Positions 33,205 through 41,929 of a DNA stretch of 64,000 bases are shown piece by piece. Under the pieces are notes generated by a model. It saw nothing but the letters and a program-made list of their open reading frames with translations. It ran no database searches and was not told the DNA's origin. Made by a program: the position numbers and the translations under genes. The stretch is from positions 1,178,001 to 1,242,000 of the forward strand of contig NZ_CP028487.1 in NCBI RefSeq assembly GCF_003048255.1, given 5' to 3'. Source of the stretch: Yersinia massiliensis (lineage in GTDB: Bacteria > Pseudomonadota > Gammaproteobacteria > Enterobacterales > Enterobacteriaceae). Position 1 is the first letter of the stretch; every line of letters begins with the position of its first letter.

Positions 33205-34500
33205 TCAAGCCGGAACGAACAGCCCTATCCAATAGAACAGATTCAGCACAATACCGGCAATAATCACCGCCACCACAGGCGCTGCAATTTTCATGACTGG
33301 GCGGCCAATGGCTTCGTTGAGGAAATAGAGCGCGGTAGTAATGGTAAAACCGGTATAGCCAGCCATCTTGATTGACGCGAAAATAGCACCAATGAGCAGC
33401 GCGTACTCCATCAACAAGTTCATGGCGTTACGGATGTTGTCCGAAGCATTACGCACTGATGGGAAGCGGCCTAGCCACTTGCCGATGGAACGTAGCATCA
33501 GGACTTCCAATGAGATAACGATCGCCCCAATGATGCCCGCGAGTAATGGGTTAGGCACCAAATAACCCACCACAAAGACAAAGGTGAAACCCGCGACCGC
33601 ATAGACGCCCGTTGCCAACGCTGTGGTGGCAATCAGTGGCACAAAGCCAAGACCGCGCATAAATTCAGCCAATGAGGCTTGATGGATCAGCGCCAATGAT
33701 TCTTCCGGTGTAATACCCGGTGCATAGGCTTTTGCGAGGGTATAAATCGACACTTCACTGCCGCCGAAGATCTTCATACTCGCTACCGCAGAGATGAGTC
33801 CGCCGACAACGGCCAGCATGGGGAGATTTTTAATAATGCGCTGAGTTCGTTCTTCGAAAACAGAGTGCCCGCCACCACCCCCGAGGTGGGTTTTTGCACG
33901 TAAATCTTGTGCGATGGCGATGCCAATAAGCAGTACCATACCGACGAAAATTTCGATGGACTCAGGGAACAGCCCAGTAAAACGGGTAATGAGCAGGCGG
34001 GTCAGCAGCACAATAAAGGCTGAGACAATAGCGGTTTTCCAACCAAATTGATAGAAAATCGCCACCAACGGGAACAGGGCGAAAGCAGAAATAACCGGAC
34101 TGCTTAACTCCCCTAACGAGCCGATAAAGTTTACGGGCAATGAGGTCAGCGCGGTATTTACCGCTGGCAAACTAGTGAGGGCTAAAATGCCCCAAGCAGC
34201 ACCTAGCGCGAAGGCTAAATAGCTGTTGATCGCCAAGACACCGATAATGTCGGTTGGCAGGAAAAGTAACCAAGAGTTAAGTAAACCGGTTGAGAGTGTG
34301 AATGAAATACCGACTGAGGCGATAAACCCTACACTCAGGCCGAATGCGATACTGCCTGCTTCGCGGCGAGTCATGTTGCCTTCAACCAATTGCGGCAAGA
34401 TAGGGCGTATGCCGTCATGGAACACGGCGACAGAACGGTGGGAAAGTAGGGCGGTCATCCCCGTCAGTAGAGCGACCACAACAATATGAATATAATCCAC
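33205..34500 (-). CDS. yhfT: YhfT-like multi-pass membrane protein
   Basis: 431 residues with ten or more hydrophobic helices; clearly the homologue of E. coli YhfT (VAVFHDGIRPILPQL, EAGSIAFGLSVGF, LFLPTDIIGVLAINS, LGFVPLIATTALATGVYAVAG). Function is unknown; its placement with a small soluble YhfU and a PRD protein suggests a transporter, perhaps PTS-like, but this is inference. A cytoplasmic loop carries a run of five Gly (near residue 207). The start is GTG with AGGGG upstream. It is the last gene of the leftward yhf operon, nine bases after yhfU. Confidence 0.85.
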   Translation of the reverse strand: MDYIHIVVVALLTGMTALLSHRSVAVFHDGIRPILPQLVEGNMTRREAGSIAFGLSVGFIASVGISFTLSTGLLNSWLLFLPTDIIGVLAINSYLAFALGAAWGILALTSLPAVNTALTSLPVNFIGSLGELSSPVISAFALFPLVAIFYQFGWKTAIVSAFIVLLTRLLITRFTGLFPESIEIFVGMVLLIGIAIAQDLRAKTHLGGGGGHSVFEERTQRIIKNLPMLAVVGGLISAVASMKIFGGSEVSIYTLAKAYAPGITPEESLALIHQASLAEFMRGLGFVPLIATTALATGVYAVAGFTFVFVVGYLVPNPLLAGIIGAIVISLEVLMLRSIGKWLGRFPSVRNASDNIRNAMNLLMEYALLIGAIFASIKMAGYTGFTITTALYFLNEAIGRPVMKIAAPVVAVIIAGIVLNLFYWIGLFVPA

Positions 34501-34509
34501 GGAGGCCCC

Positions 34510-34863
34510 TTAGCGCAGCTGTGTAATCAGCAATGGGATTGCATGTTCAATATGTTCGACGGATAAGCCAAAAGCGACTTTACCTTCCGCCACCACTTTT
34601 TCTATTTGCTCAGGTTTTGCTTTGATGCCGGGTTTGGCAATCGTCGCGCTTTTGTTATAACCAATAATTGCGATGGCCATTGATAATGCTGCCCCAGCAC
34701 CGGTATTACAGGCACCAATATAATAATCCAACTGCCCTTCTTTCACTTTGACGGCGGCATCCATGTCCGAGAGAATAAATGTCTCAAAGGTGTTCGGTGC
34801 CGTCTGCTCAATCATTTCGCGAATTAATTCTCGTTGCAGCCCGGCAATACCAATCTTCTTCAT
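34510..34863 (-). CDS. yhfU: YhfU-like protein (DUF2620)
   Basis: 117 residues, the length of E. coli YhfU. It has a Rossmann-like pattern with a Gly-rich segment (YYIGACNTGAGAALSMAIA, about residues 46-64) and a C-terminal GLSVEHIEHAIPLL. Function unknown; small soluble partners of PTS-like permeases have this size. The ATG at 34863 has AAGGA eight bases upstream and lies just after the php stop; an overlapping GTG (GTGA) is the alternative. Confidence 0.85.
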   Translation of the reverse strand: MKKIGIAGLQRELIREMIEQTAPNTFETFILSDMDAAVKVKEGQLDYYIGACNTGAGAALSMAIAIIGYNKSATIAKPGIKAKPEQIEKVVAEGKVAFGLSVEHIEHAIPLLITQLR

Positions 34864-34865
34864 AA

Positions 34866-35753
34866 TCACTTTCCTTGCGTGGCGAAAAATTTATTAGGAT
34901 TGTGGCGCAACATCATTTCCACCTGAGCGTGGGAAATCCCTGCGGCCAGTAACATGGGAATAAATGAATCAACTAAATAACTAAATCCGCTGCCCCCATT
35001 CGCTTTCAAATGGGACCGACGGGTGATATCCATTGAGAGCATAACTCTATCCAACAACCCGCGCTCAGCTAAGGTGACAAGCATGGCAACCCTGCGTTCA
35101 TCAGGGAAATAGCTATTTTTACCAATAGTGTCGAATTGGACGTACACACCCATATCGATCATTTCTAGAATAAGGTCTGGCTGCTCTTTCAGATCGCAGT
35201 GGCCAATAACCACGCGATCTAACGGTACACCATGTTGTTTAAGCAGGTCGATTTGTTGCAAGCCCATGGTGCTGAAACTGGTATGGGTAGAGATGGCGAG
35301 GCCAGTTGCATGGTGGGTGAGTGCTGCGGCGTGAAAGACTTTTTCTTCATCAGGGGTAATCACGCCCTCACTGGTGCCTATTTCGGCAATCACACCGGCT
35401 TTCAGATCCGTACCATCAATCCCTATTTCAATTTCATCAATCATGGTCCGCGCAAGTTGTTGCGCGCTGCTCTCTCGCACCATTGGCGGGTAGAAACTAT
35501 CGGTATAGTAACCGGTTGAAGCGATGACATTTATGCCACTGTCTCGCATCAGATTCAATAAAAATTGAGGGTTTCGGCCCATGTACCGGTTGGTGACTTC
35601 AACAATATTCGCGACCCCTTTACTCACTAATTCACGCATTTCGTCACAAATGGGCTGATATTGATCCAAGCGACAGTCCAGATTATTTTTAAATCCAGAT
35701 AAGTCGATGTGCAGATGCTCGTGGGCGTAGGTGTATCCATTAGGATTGATCAT
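34866..35753 (-). CDS. php: Phosphotriesterase homology protein
   Basis: 295-residue amidohydrolase-superfamily protein of the phosphotriesterase-like group. Metal ligands can be seen in order: HEHLH at residues 11-15, a Glu in AEIGTSEG (in the place of the bridging carboxylated Lys), a His in ISTHTSFS, a His in GHCDLKEQPD, and an Asp in MSMDITRRS. The natural substrate is unknown. The start at 35753 gives the conserved INPNGYTYAHEHLH N terminus and has GGAG nine bases before; the frame runs 22 codons further upstream. Confidence 0.9.
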   Translation of the reverse strand: MINPNGYTYAHEHLHIDLSGFKNNLDCRLDQYQPICDEMRELVSKGVANIVEVTNRYMGRNPQFLLNLMRDSGINVIASTGYYTDSFYPPMVRESSAQQLARTMIDEIEIGIDGTDLKAGVIAEIGTSEGVITPDEEKVFHAAALTHHATGLAISTHTSFSTMGLQQIDLLKQHGVPLDRVVIGHCDLKEQPDLILEMIDMGVYVQFDTIGKNSYFPDERRVAMLVTLAERGLLDRVMLSMDITRRSHLKANGGSGFSYLVDSFIPMLLAAGISHAQVEMMLRHNPNKFFATQGK

Positions 35754-35990
35754 CGGGCAGGCTCCGAAGGAGGTAAATATAGGGACAAATGTTACCCGAT
35801 ATTGACAGTCGCTTATCACTGGACGATTGATTTCATTAGTGCTGCTTATAATGGCGGCAACTAATATATCGGCAGATTAATCAATCAGTACAGTAAAAAA
35901 TAACGTATCCATCATAATGTTCGATAACGTCTATATAAGAACATATTACATCGGCTAACGCATTGGATTGCTAATAATTATCTTATTTTG
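35754..35990 (-). other. Gap where E. coli carries yhfW
   Basis: 237 bp between yhfX and php. In E. coli the phosphopentomutase-like yhfW sits here. No coding remnant is seen; the stretch is AT-rich and may hold an internal promoter. Confidence 0.4.
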
Positions 35991-37160
35991 CTATGACAGT
36001 AGATGACCTCTGCTGTCATAACGACCAAGCAAGCGGGGTTTGCCGCTTTGAATGCCATCAATCAGCACGACATCACTGCGGGTAACAAATATCTGAGTCC
36101 GAAAACTCATGATAACTGGGCTACCAATAGGGAACTCATTGGCCAAACTCAGGCAGTAATCAATGCTGCTATCATCGAGGGGGAATACCGTACTTTGGCT
36201 GAATTGATTGTCGTGGTAAATCAACGCATTTTTTAAATGGCTACGGCGGTAATATCCACCACCAAAGAAGTAGCTGCGGCCAGAAACATGATGGGAAATC
36301 TCGGATAGATAAAGCATCGAAATCTGTTCTGGTTGATCACCATGTTGATTGGCAGGGATGGTTCCCGTTAAGGCATGGCCGGGTTCGCTGTGCGTTACGC
36401 CGAGTTGAGCCAATTGTGGCAAAGTGATGCAACTGGTCGCGGAAGGTGCATTCACCTGTTCAACTTCGACACCCTCTGCTAGCAAAATATCCCGCGCAGC
36501 GAGCAATGTGTGCATATTCGCCGTTGGTAAGGTTTGCTGTGAAGATGCGTCATATAGCATACAAGGGAAGTGGGTAATCCCGACTAATCTTACTGCCGGT
36601 AATTTGCGAATAGCGGCAATGACTGCGGGTAAATGTGATAACTCAAACCCTGCTTCTTGTCCGGAATACAGTAAATCGCCCGTCTGACAAACCTTCAACA
36701 TGAGTGGCTGGGTAATATGTAATTGGTGTGCTGCTTGCGAGATCTCCAGCGCTTTTTCCAGTGAGAAAACGGTAATAACCTCCGGTTGTCTGCGTACTAT
36801 TTCCGCAACCATACCAGAAGGGGGCTGGACCAAATGGCCAACATGGGCGACAGGGATATCGTGATGATAAAGTTGCCGCGCTTCTTTGAAATCAACGGCA
36901 ACCATACCTTGATAGCTTGTCCCCTCATAACGGCAGGCGAGTAGGCGGCGGCAGAGCTCTGGGTTACGCCCAAATTGCTTACTCATCAAATACAGTTTTA
37001 TCTGGCTATGATGAGCAGCTTCTAGCAGTAAACGAGCATTCGCTTCAGTTTGTTCAACATCAATAACATAGCTATCTGGGCTGATTTTTCCCTGGTGCCA
37101 GAATGAAATAGCCGCGTCAACCAGTAGAGTATTTTGCTTTAAAAGTGTTTTTAAAAACAT
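35991..37160 (-). CDS. yhfX: YhfX, alanine-racemase-like PLP protein
   Basis: 389-residue fold-type III PLP protein. The probable cofactor lysine is Lys61 in LYLMSKQFGRNP, at the end of the first barrel strand as in alanine racemase; further shared features are AHVGHLVQ, GITHFPC, NAPSATS, EPGHALTGTIPAN and the C-terminal beta-domain with DSSIDYCLSLANEFPIGSPV. It matches E. coli YhfX along its length. The substrate is not known. The ATG has TAGGAA upstream. It lies in the yhf operon after yhfY, 114 bp away. Confidence 0.88.
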   Translation of the reverse strand: MFLKTLLKQNTLLVDAAISFWHQGKISPDSYVIDVEQTEANARLLLEAAHHSQIKLYLMSKQFGRNPELCRRLLACRYEGTSYQGMVAVDFKEARQLYHHDIPVAHVGHLVQPPSGMVAEIVRRQPEVITVFSLEKALEISQAAHQLHITQPLMLKVCQTGDLLYSGQEAGFELSHLPAVIAAIRKLPAVRLVGITHFPCMLYDASSQQTLPTANMHTLLAARDILLAEGVEVEQVNAPSATSCITLPQLAQLGVTHSEPGHALTGTIPANQHGDQPEQISMLYLSEISHHVSGRSYFFGGGYYRRSHLKNALIYHDNQFSQSTVFPLDDSSIDYCLSLANEFPIGSPVIMSFRTQIFVTRSDVVLIDGIQSGKPRLLGRYDSRGHLLS

Positions 37161-37274
37161 TCTATTTCCTAAGGTATTGAAATATAATTATTTTTATTAA
37201 ATCATCATTATTTTGAATATTTAAGGAGGAAAAAAATCAAAATATTGTGTCTTAATGACAACCCACAGAAATCA

Positions 37275-37655
37275 TTAACGCAGTGGTGGCAAATCACTAG
37301 AAAGATATAGACTGTAAATGTTCGTAAGTAAATACCCAATTTCATTTTCTGCAGGTTTTAGCGAAAAAAAAGCCAATAAATCCTGATTAATTTCACGAAT
37401 ATAGTGAATGTGTTCGCTTTGAATAATATCTGCAAGGAGCATCGGGTCTAATGCATTTATCGCTTCGCCACGGCGGGTACGCATTAATGCATTTGCCATG
37501 TGAGTTATTGCCATCGCTCCTTGATCGGTGTGAACGGGTAGCCGCCAAAAGTACTCTAATCGCTTGATAACCTGATCCAGACCTTGGCCAATGTCGGCAT
37601 CGATAATCCCTGACTGACAGAGAATGTTAAGGCGCGGATCAAGACAAATTTCCAA
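37275..37655 (-). CDS. yhfY: YhfY-like single PRD domain protein
   Basis: 126 residues forming one PTS-regulation domain. His52 in ITHMANALMR fits the first phosphorylatable histidine of PRDs; at the usual second position the motif reads YLLTNIYSL, with Asn112 in place of His. PRDs are phosphorylated by HPr or EIIB, so the protein may tie the operon to PTS flux (inference). The start is TTG with a perfect AGGAGG eight bases upstream. It lies 51 bp after yhfZ. Confidence 0.8.
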   Translation of the reverse strand: MEICLDPRLNILCQSGIIDADIGQGLDQVIKRLEYFWRLPVHTDQGAMAITHMANALMRTRRGEAINALDPMLLADIIQSEHIHYIREINQDLLAFFSLKPAENEIGYLLTNIYSLYLSSDLPPLR

Positions 37656-37706
37656 TGAGTGAACCTCCTGAAAACAACGGGTTAGCTTGCCATTAACGGC
37701 GCAAGA

Positions 37707-38606
37707 CTAATAGCGAGGTTCTATTTCACCTTTTTGTACTGCCCGCTGATGATTAAGCAATAACGTCTCATTAATCCCTTTTTCCAACAGTAACTTTATG
37801 GGATGGTTATCCGGCCGGATAAGAATGACGGCTTGTGAAGCTTGAATATAACGCTCATCGCCTTGTAGTTTGAGTGCTTGTAAATGTTCATGGGGAACAT
37901 CGTCAGCCAAGTTCCAAATGGCGGCATCAATGTCGCCACGATTAATGTGCGTGATACAGTCGCTATAAGGTAATTCGACCAATTCGATAGGTTGCCCAGC
38001 AAATTTAATTTCAGTCAGCAAGCATTGATCGGGTGAGCGTGGGTCTAATCCGACCCGACGAATATTGTGCTGTTCACCACGACGGCAAATAAGCTGGTGG
38101 CCATCCACATAGGAACCATTTCCCAGATTTAATGCGAGTGCCACTTTCCCTTGAGCCAGATAACTTTTCGCTGCCAAATGCGATACCACAGCCATATCAT
38201 AAACACCGTCTATCAGGCATTCGATACGGACTTCAGCTCCACGCATATGTGCGAAATAAAGAGGAAGTAAGGTAAATTGTTCCCTTAAGCCACTGGCTAG
38301 ACCTTCATAAAGTTTGGTATAGGGCAGCGGCATAGCACAGACCATATTACCCAAATCAGCCTGCTGTAATAACAGTGGCATATTCAGATCAACCAGCAAG
38401 GTGCCATTACGGCCACGACGCTCAACGATGATAGCCCCATCGGCTTCCAACACTTTTAATGCGTGCTGTACCACACCGACAGAAATACTAAAATCTTCGG
38501 ATAATTCATCGATGGTTTTAAGCCGATTGCCGGGACGCTCACCAATTAAATAGCGCGCCATAGAGACTAATGCCAACCCTTCTTTTTTTATGAATTTCTT
38601 ACTCAT
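37707..38606 (-). CDS. yhfZ: YhfZ-like transcriptional regulator
   Basis: 299 residues: an N-terminal winged helix-turn-helix of GntR-like type (about 15-75, KTIDELSEDFSISVGVVQHALKVLEADGAIIVERRGRNGT) and a C-terminal periplasmic-binding-protein-like effector domain (about 85-290). The first gene of the leftward operon, so probably its local regulator. Effector unknown. A palindrome 26 bp before the start may be its operator. Confidence 0.85.
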   Translation of the reverse strand: MSKKFIKKEGLALVSMARYLIGERPGNRLKTIDELSEDFSISVGVVQHALKVLEADGAIIVERRGRNGTLLVDLNMPLLLQQADLGNMVCAMPLPYTKLYEGLASGLREQFTLLPLYFAHMRGAEVRIECLIDGVYDMAVVSHLAAKSYLAQGKVALALNLGNGSYVDGHQLICRRGEQHNIRRVGLDPRSPDQCLLTEIKFAGQPIELVELPYSDCITHINRGDIDAAIWNLADDVPHEHLQALKLQGDERYIQASQAVILIRPDNHPIKLLLEKGINETLLLNHQRAVQKGEIEPRY

Positions 38607-38631
38607 GGTAGGTTAATTCAGCCTTAATTTA

Positions 38632-38646
38632 CCCAGCGTTGCTGGG
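38632..38646. promoter_or_regulatory. Palindrome upstream of yhfZ, possible operator
   Basis: CCCAGC-GTT-GCTGGG, a perfect six-base inverted repeat, 26 bp before the yhfZ ATG. The position suits autoregulation, but a stem-loop in the mRNA leader is equally possible. Confidence 0.35.
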
Positions 38647-38861
38647 AATAAATAGAAAGGGAAATTTTAGCCACATTAATAATATTTAGTTATATCAATA
38701 TTGAGACAATCATTCGAATCTCTCATCGTGGCAATTTCGAGTAAGGATATATGAGATCTAAATCACGTTCTACCACATTTAAGGAGAATAATTAGAAGGG
38801 ATCTGGGGGGCTAAATAGGTGAAAGGCCGGATGGCCTCTCACGATATATAATATTCAATAA

Positions 38862-40052
38862 TTAAATGACTTTATGCGGACCGAAACATTCATAATGAAT
38901 TCTGTTGGATGAGACCCCTTGCGCCAATAATTGACGCCCTGCAAATTGCATAAATCCCAGCGGTCCACAGAAGTAATAATGCCGGTTAGGTTCTGCTGCC
39001 AAGCCCTCAAATGCACCGAGGTCCATTAGCCCTTCGCTATGGTAATCCACCCCTTTATTATCGCTCGCTATGGGTTCGCGGTACCACACGTGGTGACTGA
39101 GATTAGGCATATTCTCTGCAATGGCGGTAACTTCATCGGCAAATGCATGCACACGGCCGTTTTCTGCAGCATGTAACCAATGTATTGGGGCAGAATGTTG
39201 CTGATCATGTAACGTATTGAGCATGCTTAGCATTGGGGTCTGACCCACACCCGCAGAAATCAACGCCACGGGGGTATCCGGTGTGATATCCAAGAAGAAA
39301 TCACCGCGAGGAGGCGCGATACGTACGATATCGCCTTCATTCAACTGTTGGTGCAGATAATTAGAAACCGTGCCTTGTTCCTCACGTTTAACGGCAATGC
39401 GATATGTCTTCCCGTTAGGGGCTGCGGTCAGTGAGTATTGACGAATTTCTTGATATTCGAGCTGCTCGTCTTCGATATAAAGACCTAAATATTGGCCCGG
39501 TTTGAAATCGACTACTCGGCCACCATCTTCAGGCGCTAATACAAAGCTGCAAATTACGTCACTCTGCATCTCTTTTTTAATGATGCTAAAGCGGCGCAAG
39601 GTCCGCCAACCGCCAGTGCTGGTTTCACTCTGCTGGTAAATCTGACTTTCTCGCTGAATAAACACCTCAGCCAATACACCGTAAGCTTTACCCCAAGCAT
39701 CTAATACTTCTTCACCTGGAGAGAACATTTCATCTAGCGTACTGATCAGGTGATGGCCGACTATCGCATAGTGCTCAGGTTGAATGTTCAGGCTGGTATG
39801 TTTCTGTGCAATACGTTCAACAGCGGGTAGCAAAGCCGCCAAATTATCGATATTTGCCGCATAAGCGCAAAGGGCGTTAAACAGTGCTTCACGCTGGTCA
39901 CCATTCACTTGATTGCTCATGTTGAAGATGTGTTTTAGCTCAGGATTATGTTCGAACATGCGATCATAGAAATGCGCAGTCAGTTTGGGGCCAGTAGCAG
40001 CAAGTAGCGGAATGGTGGATTGAACGGTAGCGATGGTTTGGTGGTCCAGCAT
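38862..40052 (-). CDS. hmp: Flavohemoglobin, nitric oxide dioxygenase
   Basis: Converts NO and O2 to nitrate with NAD(P)H. It is 396 residues, the same as E. coli: globin domain (proximal His in the [17 protein letters not shown]...[11 protein letters not shown] region), FAD domain with RQYSLTAAP, and NAD domain with [15 protein letters not shown] and the C-terminal [10 protein letters not shown]. The ATG at 40052 has AAGGAG upstream; the frame runs 13 codons further. It is divergent from glyA, and an NsrR-type operator covers its promoter. Confidence 0.97.
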   Translation of the reverse strand: MLDHQTIATVQSTIPLLAATGPKLTAHFYDRMFEHNPELKHIFNMSNQVNGDQREALFNALCAYAANIDNLAALLPAVERIAQKHTSLNIQPEHYAIVGHHLISTLDEMFSPGEEVLDAWGKAYGVLAEVFIQRESQIYQQSETSTGGWRTLRRFSIIKKEMQSDVICSFVLAPEDGGRVVDFKPGQYLGLYIEDEQLEYQEIRQYSLTAAPNGKTYRIAVKREEQGTVSNYLHQQLNEGDIVRIAPPRGDFFLDITPDTPVALISAGVGQTPMLSMLNTLHDQQHSAPIHWLHAAENGRVHAFADEVTAIAENMPNLSHHVWYREPIASDNKGVDYHSEGLMDLGAFEGLAAEPNRHYYFCGPLGFMQFAGRQLLAQGVSSNRIHYECFGPHKVI

Positions 40053-40133
40053 GGTGACTCCTTGGTCGTTTGATCCCTTGCTATTCGTCATAAACCTGCC
40101 AAATAGCGTTGGGTATTATTATATGCATTTCAA

Positions 40134-40156
40134 TACATGTATTTTATATGCATCTT
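40134..40156 (-). promoter_or_regulatory. NsrR operator of hmp
   Basis: Read leftward, AAGATGCATAT-A-AAATACATGTA fits the NsrR 11-1-11 consensus AAGATGCATTT-N-AAATGCATCTT. A -10 (TATAAT leftward, 40118-40123) follows directly, so NsrR would cover the -35 region and release on NO. Confidence 0.75.
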
Positions 40157-40312
40157 ATAATTTACATGCTGATTTGTAAATGCACTTTCTTTATGTGGGG
40201 GATTGTTGTGGCGAGTCAGTTCACAGAATATGAAAAAATCACATAATGAATATGAGGATAATTCCCTTGCCGTGAATGAACCCATAACAGCTCAAAGCCT
40301 TACGCCATCAGT

Positions 40313-40328
40313 AGCCAATCGTTTGCGT
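40313..40328 (+). promoter_or_regulatory. PurR operator upstream of glyA
   Basis: AGCCAATCGTTTGCGT matches the PurR palindrome at 13 of 16 positions, 114 bp before glyA. PurR is known to repress E. coli glyA. Confidence 0.7.
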
Positions 40329-40441
40329 AAAAACCTCTGTCAAGACCTATCATCACAAGGGGGAAACAGTTTACACTGTGTGCCAGAACCCGAACGGGTG
40401 ACCTTCAAGGTATAATTTGCTAGCTAAGTCAGGAGAGCCGG

Positions 40442-41695
40442 ATGTTAAAGCGTGAAATGAACATTGCCGATTATGATGCAGATTTATGGCGTGCAATGGA
40501 GCAAGAAGTGGTGCGCCAGGAAGAGCACATCGAACTCATTGCGTCTGAGAACTATACCAGCCCGCGTGTTATGCAGGCGCAGGGTTCTCAGTTAACGAAC
40601 AAGTATGCTGAAGGCTATCCGGGCAAGCGTTACTACGGTGGTTGTGAGTATGTTGATGTTGTTGAGCAACTGGCCATTGACCGTGCTAAAGAGCTGTTCG
40701 GCGCAGATTACGCTAACGTTCAACCGCACTCCGGTTCACAAGCTAACGTCGCGGTTTACTCTGCCTTGCTACAACCAGGTGATACTGTGCTGGGGATGAA
40801 TCTGGCACATGGCGGCCATTTGACTCACGGTTCACCGGTTAACTTCTCCGGCAAGCTTTACAATATCGTGCCTTACGGCATCGATGAGTCTGGTCAGATT
40901 GATTATGACGATTTGGCGCGTCAGGCAGAAAAACATCAACCAAAAATGATCATCGGTGGCTTCTCTGCTTACTCTGGGATCGTTGATTGGGCAAAAATGC
41001 GTGAGATTGCAGACAGCATCGATGCATGGCTGTTCGTTGATATGGCTCACGTAGCCGGTTTGGTTGCTGCGGGTGTTTACCCGAACCCCGTTCCACATGC
41101 ACATATCGTGACCACAACCACGCACAAAACACTGGCTGGCCCACGCGGTGGCTTGATTTTGGCGAAAGGTGGCGATGAAGATCTGTACAAAAAACTGAAT
41201 TCATCTGTATTCCCTGGTAATCAGGGTGGCCCATTGATGCATGTTATCGCGGGTAAAGCAGTCGCGCTGAAAGAAGCCATGGAGCCTGAGTTCAAGGTTT
41301 ACCAGCAGCAAGTGGCTAAAAACGCCAAAGCCATGGTGTCTGTGTTCTTGGAACGTGGTTACAAAGTCGTTTCTGGCGGTACTGAAAACCACCTGTTCTT
41401 GCTTGATTTGGTGGATAAAGACATCACCGGTAAAGATGCCGATGCCGCTTTAGGGCGCGCCAACATTACCGTGAACAAAAACAGCGTACCAAATGATCCG
41501 AAAAGTCCTTTCGTGACTTCAGGTGTGCGTATTGGTAGCCCTGCGATTACTCGCCGTGGCTTCAAAGAAGCAGAATCTCGCGAATTGGCTGGCTGGATGT
41601 GTGATGTGTTAGACAACATCAACGATGAAGCCACTATTGAGCGTGTGAAGCAAAAAGTATTGGCAATCTGCGCCCGTTTACCGGTTTACGCATAA
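40442..41695 (+). CDS. glyA: Serine hydroxymethyltransferase
   Basis: PLP enzyme that makes glycine and methylene-tetrahydrofolate from serine. It is 417 residues, as in E. coli. Visible are [12 protein letters not shown] (residues about 30-41), [15 protein letters not shown], and the PLP lysine in [14 protein letters not shown] near residue 229. AGGAG sits six to ten bases before the ATG and a TATAAT at 40411-40416. A terminator follows. Confidence 0.98.
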   Translation: MLKREMNIADYDADLWRAMEQEVVRQEEHIELIASENYTSPRVMQAQGSQLTNKYAEGYPGKRYYGGCEYVDVVEQLAIDRAKELFGADYANVQPHSGSQANVAVYSALLQPGDTVLGMNLAHGGHLTHGSPVNFSGKLYNIVPYGIDESGQIDYDDLARQAEKHQPKMIIGGFSAYSGIVDWAKMREIADSIDAWLFVDMAHVAGLVAAGVYPNPVPHAHIVTTTTHKTLAGPRGGLILAKGGDEDLYKKLNSSVFPGNQGGPLMHVIAGKAVALKEAMEPEFKVYQQQVAKNAKAMVSVFLERGYKVVSGGTENHLFLLDLVDKDITGKDADAALGRANITVNKNSVPNDPKSPFVTSGVRIGSPAITRRGFKEAESRELAGWMCDVLDNINDEATIERVKQKVLAICARLPVYA

Positions 41696-41722
41696 TTTCG
41701 TCAGATTAGCTTTAGCTGAATA

Positions 41723-41750
41723 AAAACCCGCAAAATGCGGGTTTTTTTTT
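41723..41750 (+). terminator. Terminator of glyA
   Basis: AAAACCCGCA pairs with TGCGGGTTTT around AAA, followed by a run of ten T. Confidence 0.92.
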
Positions 41751-41929
41751 ATTTTTTTTCAGTTAACCGAAGCCATTGCACCATGCGAGGATGACCGCAG
41801 GGCTTGTCCGTATTTTGTCACTTTTGCAGCCTAAGTGTGAACTCAATCTCAAACTCTATGTTTGTAGCACGGCATAGTTGCTAGCCGACGGGGCCTCTGT
41901 CACAGTGACGGCTGACCTCGGAGGGATTC

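Noticed and set aside
40203..40415. 70-residue frame between hmp and glyA
   Set aside because: Crosses the PurR site and glyA promoter region, has no ribosome binding site and no recognisable protein pattern.
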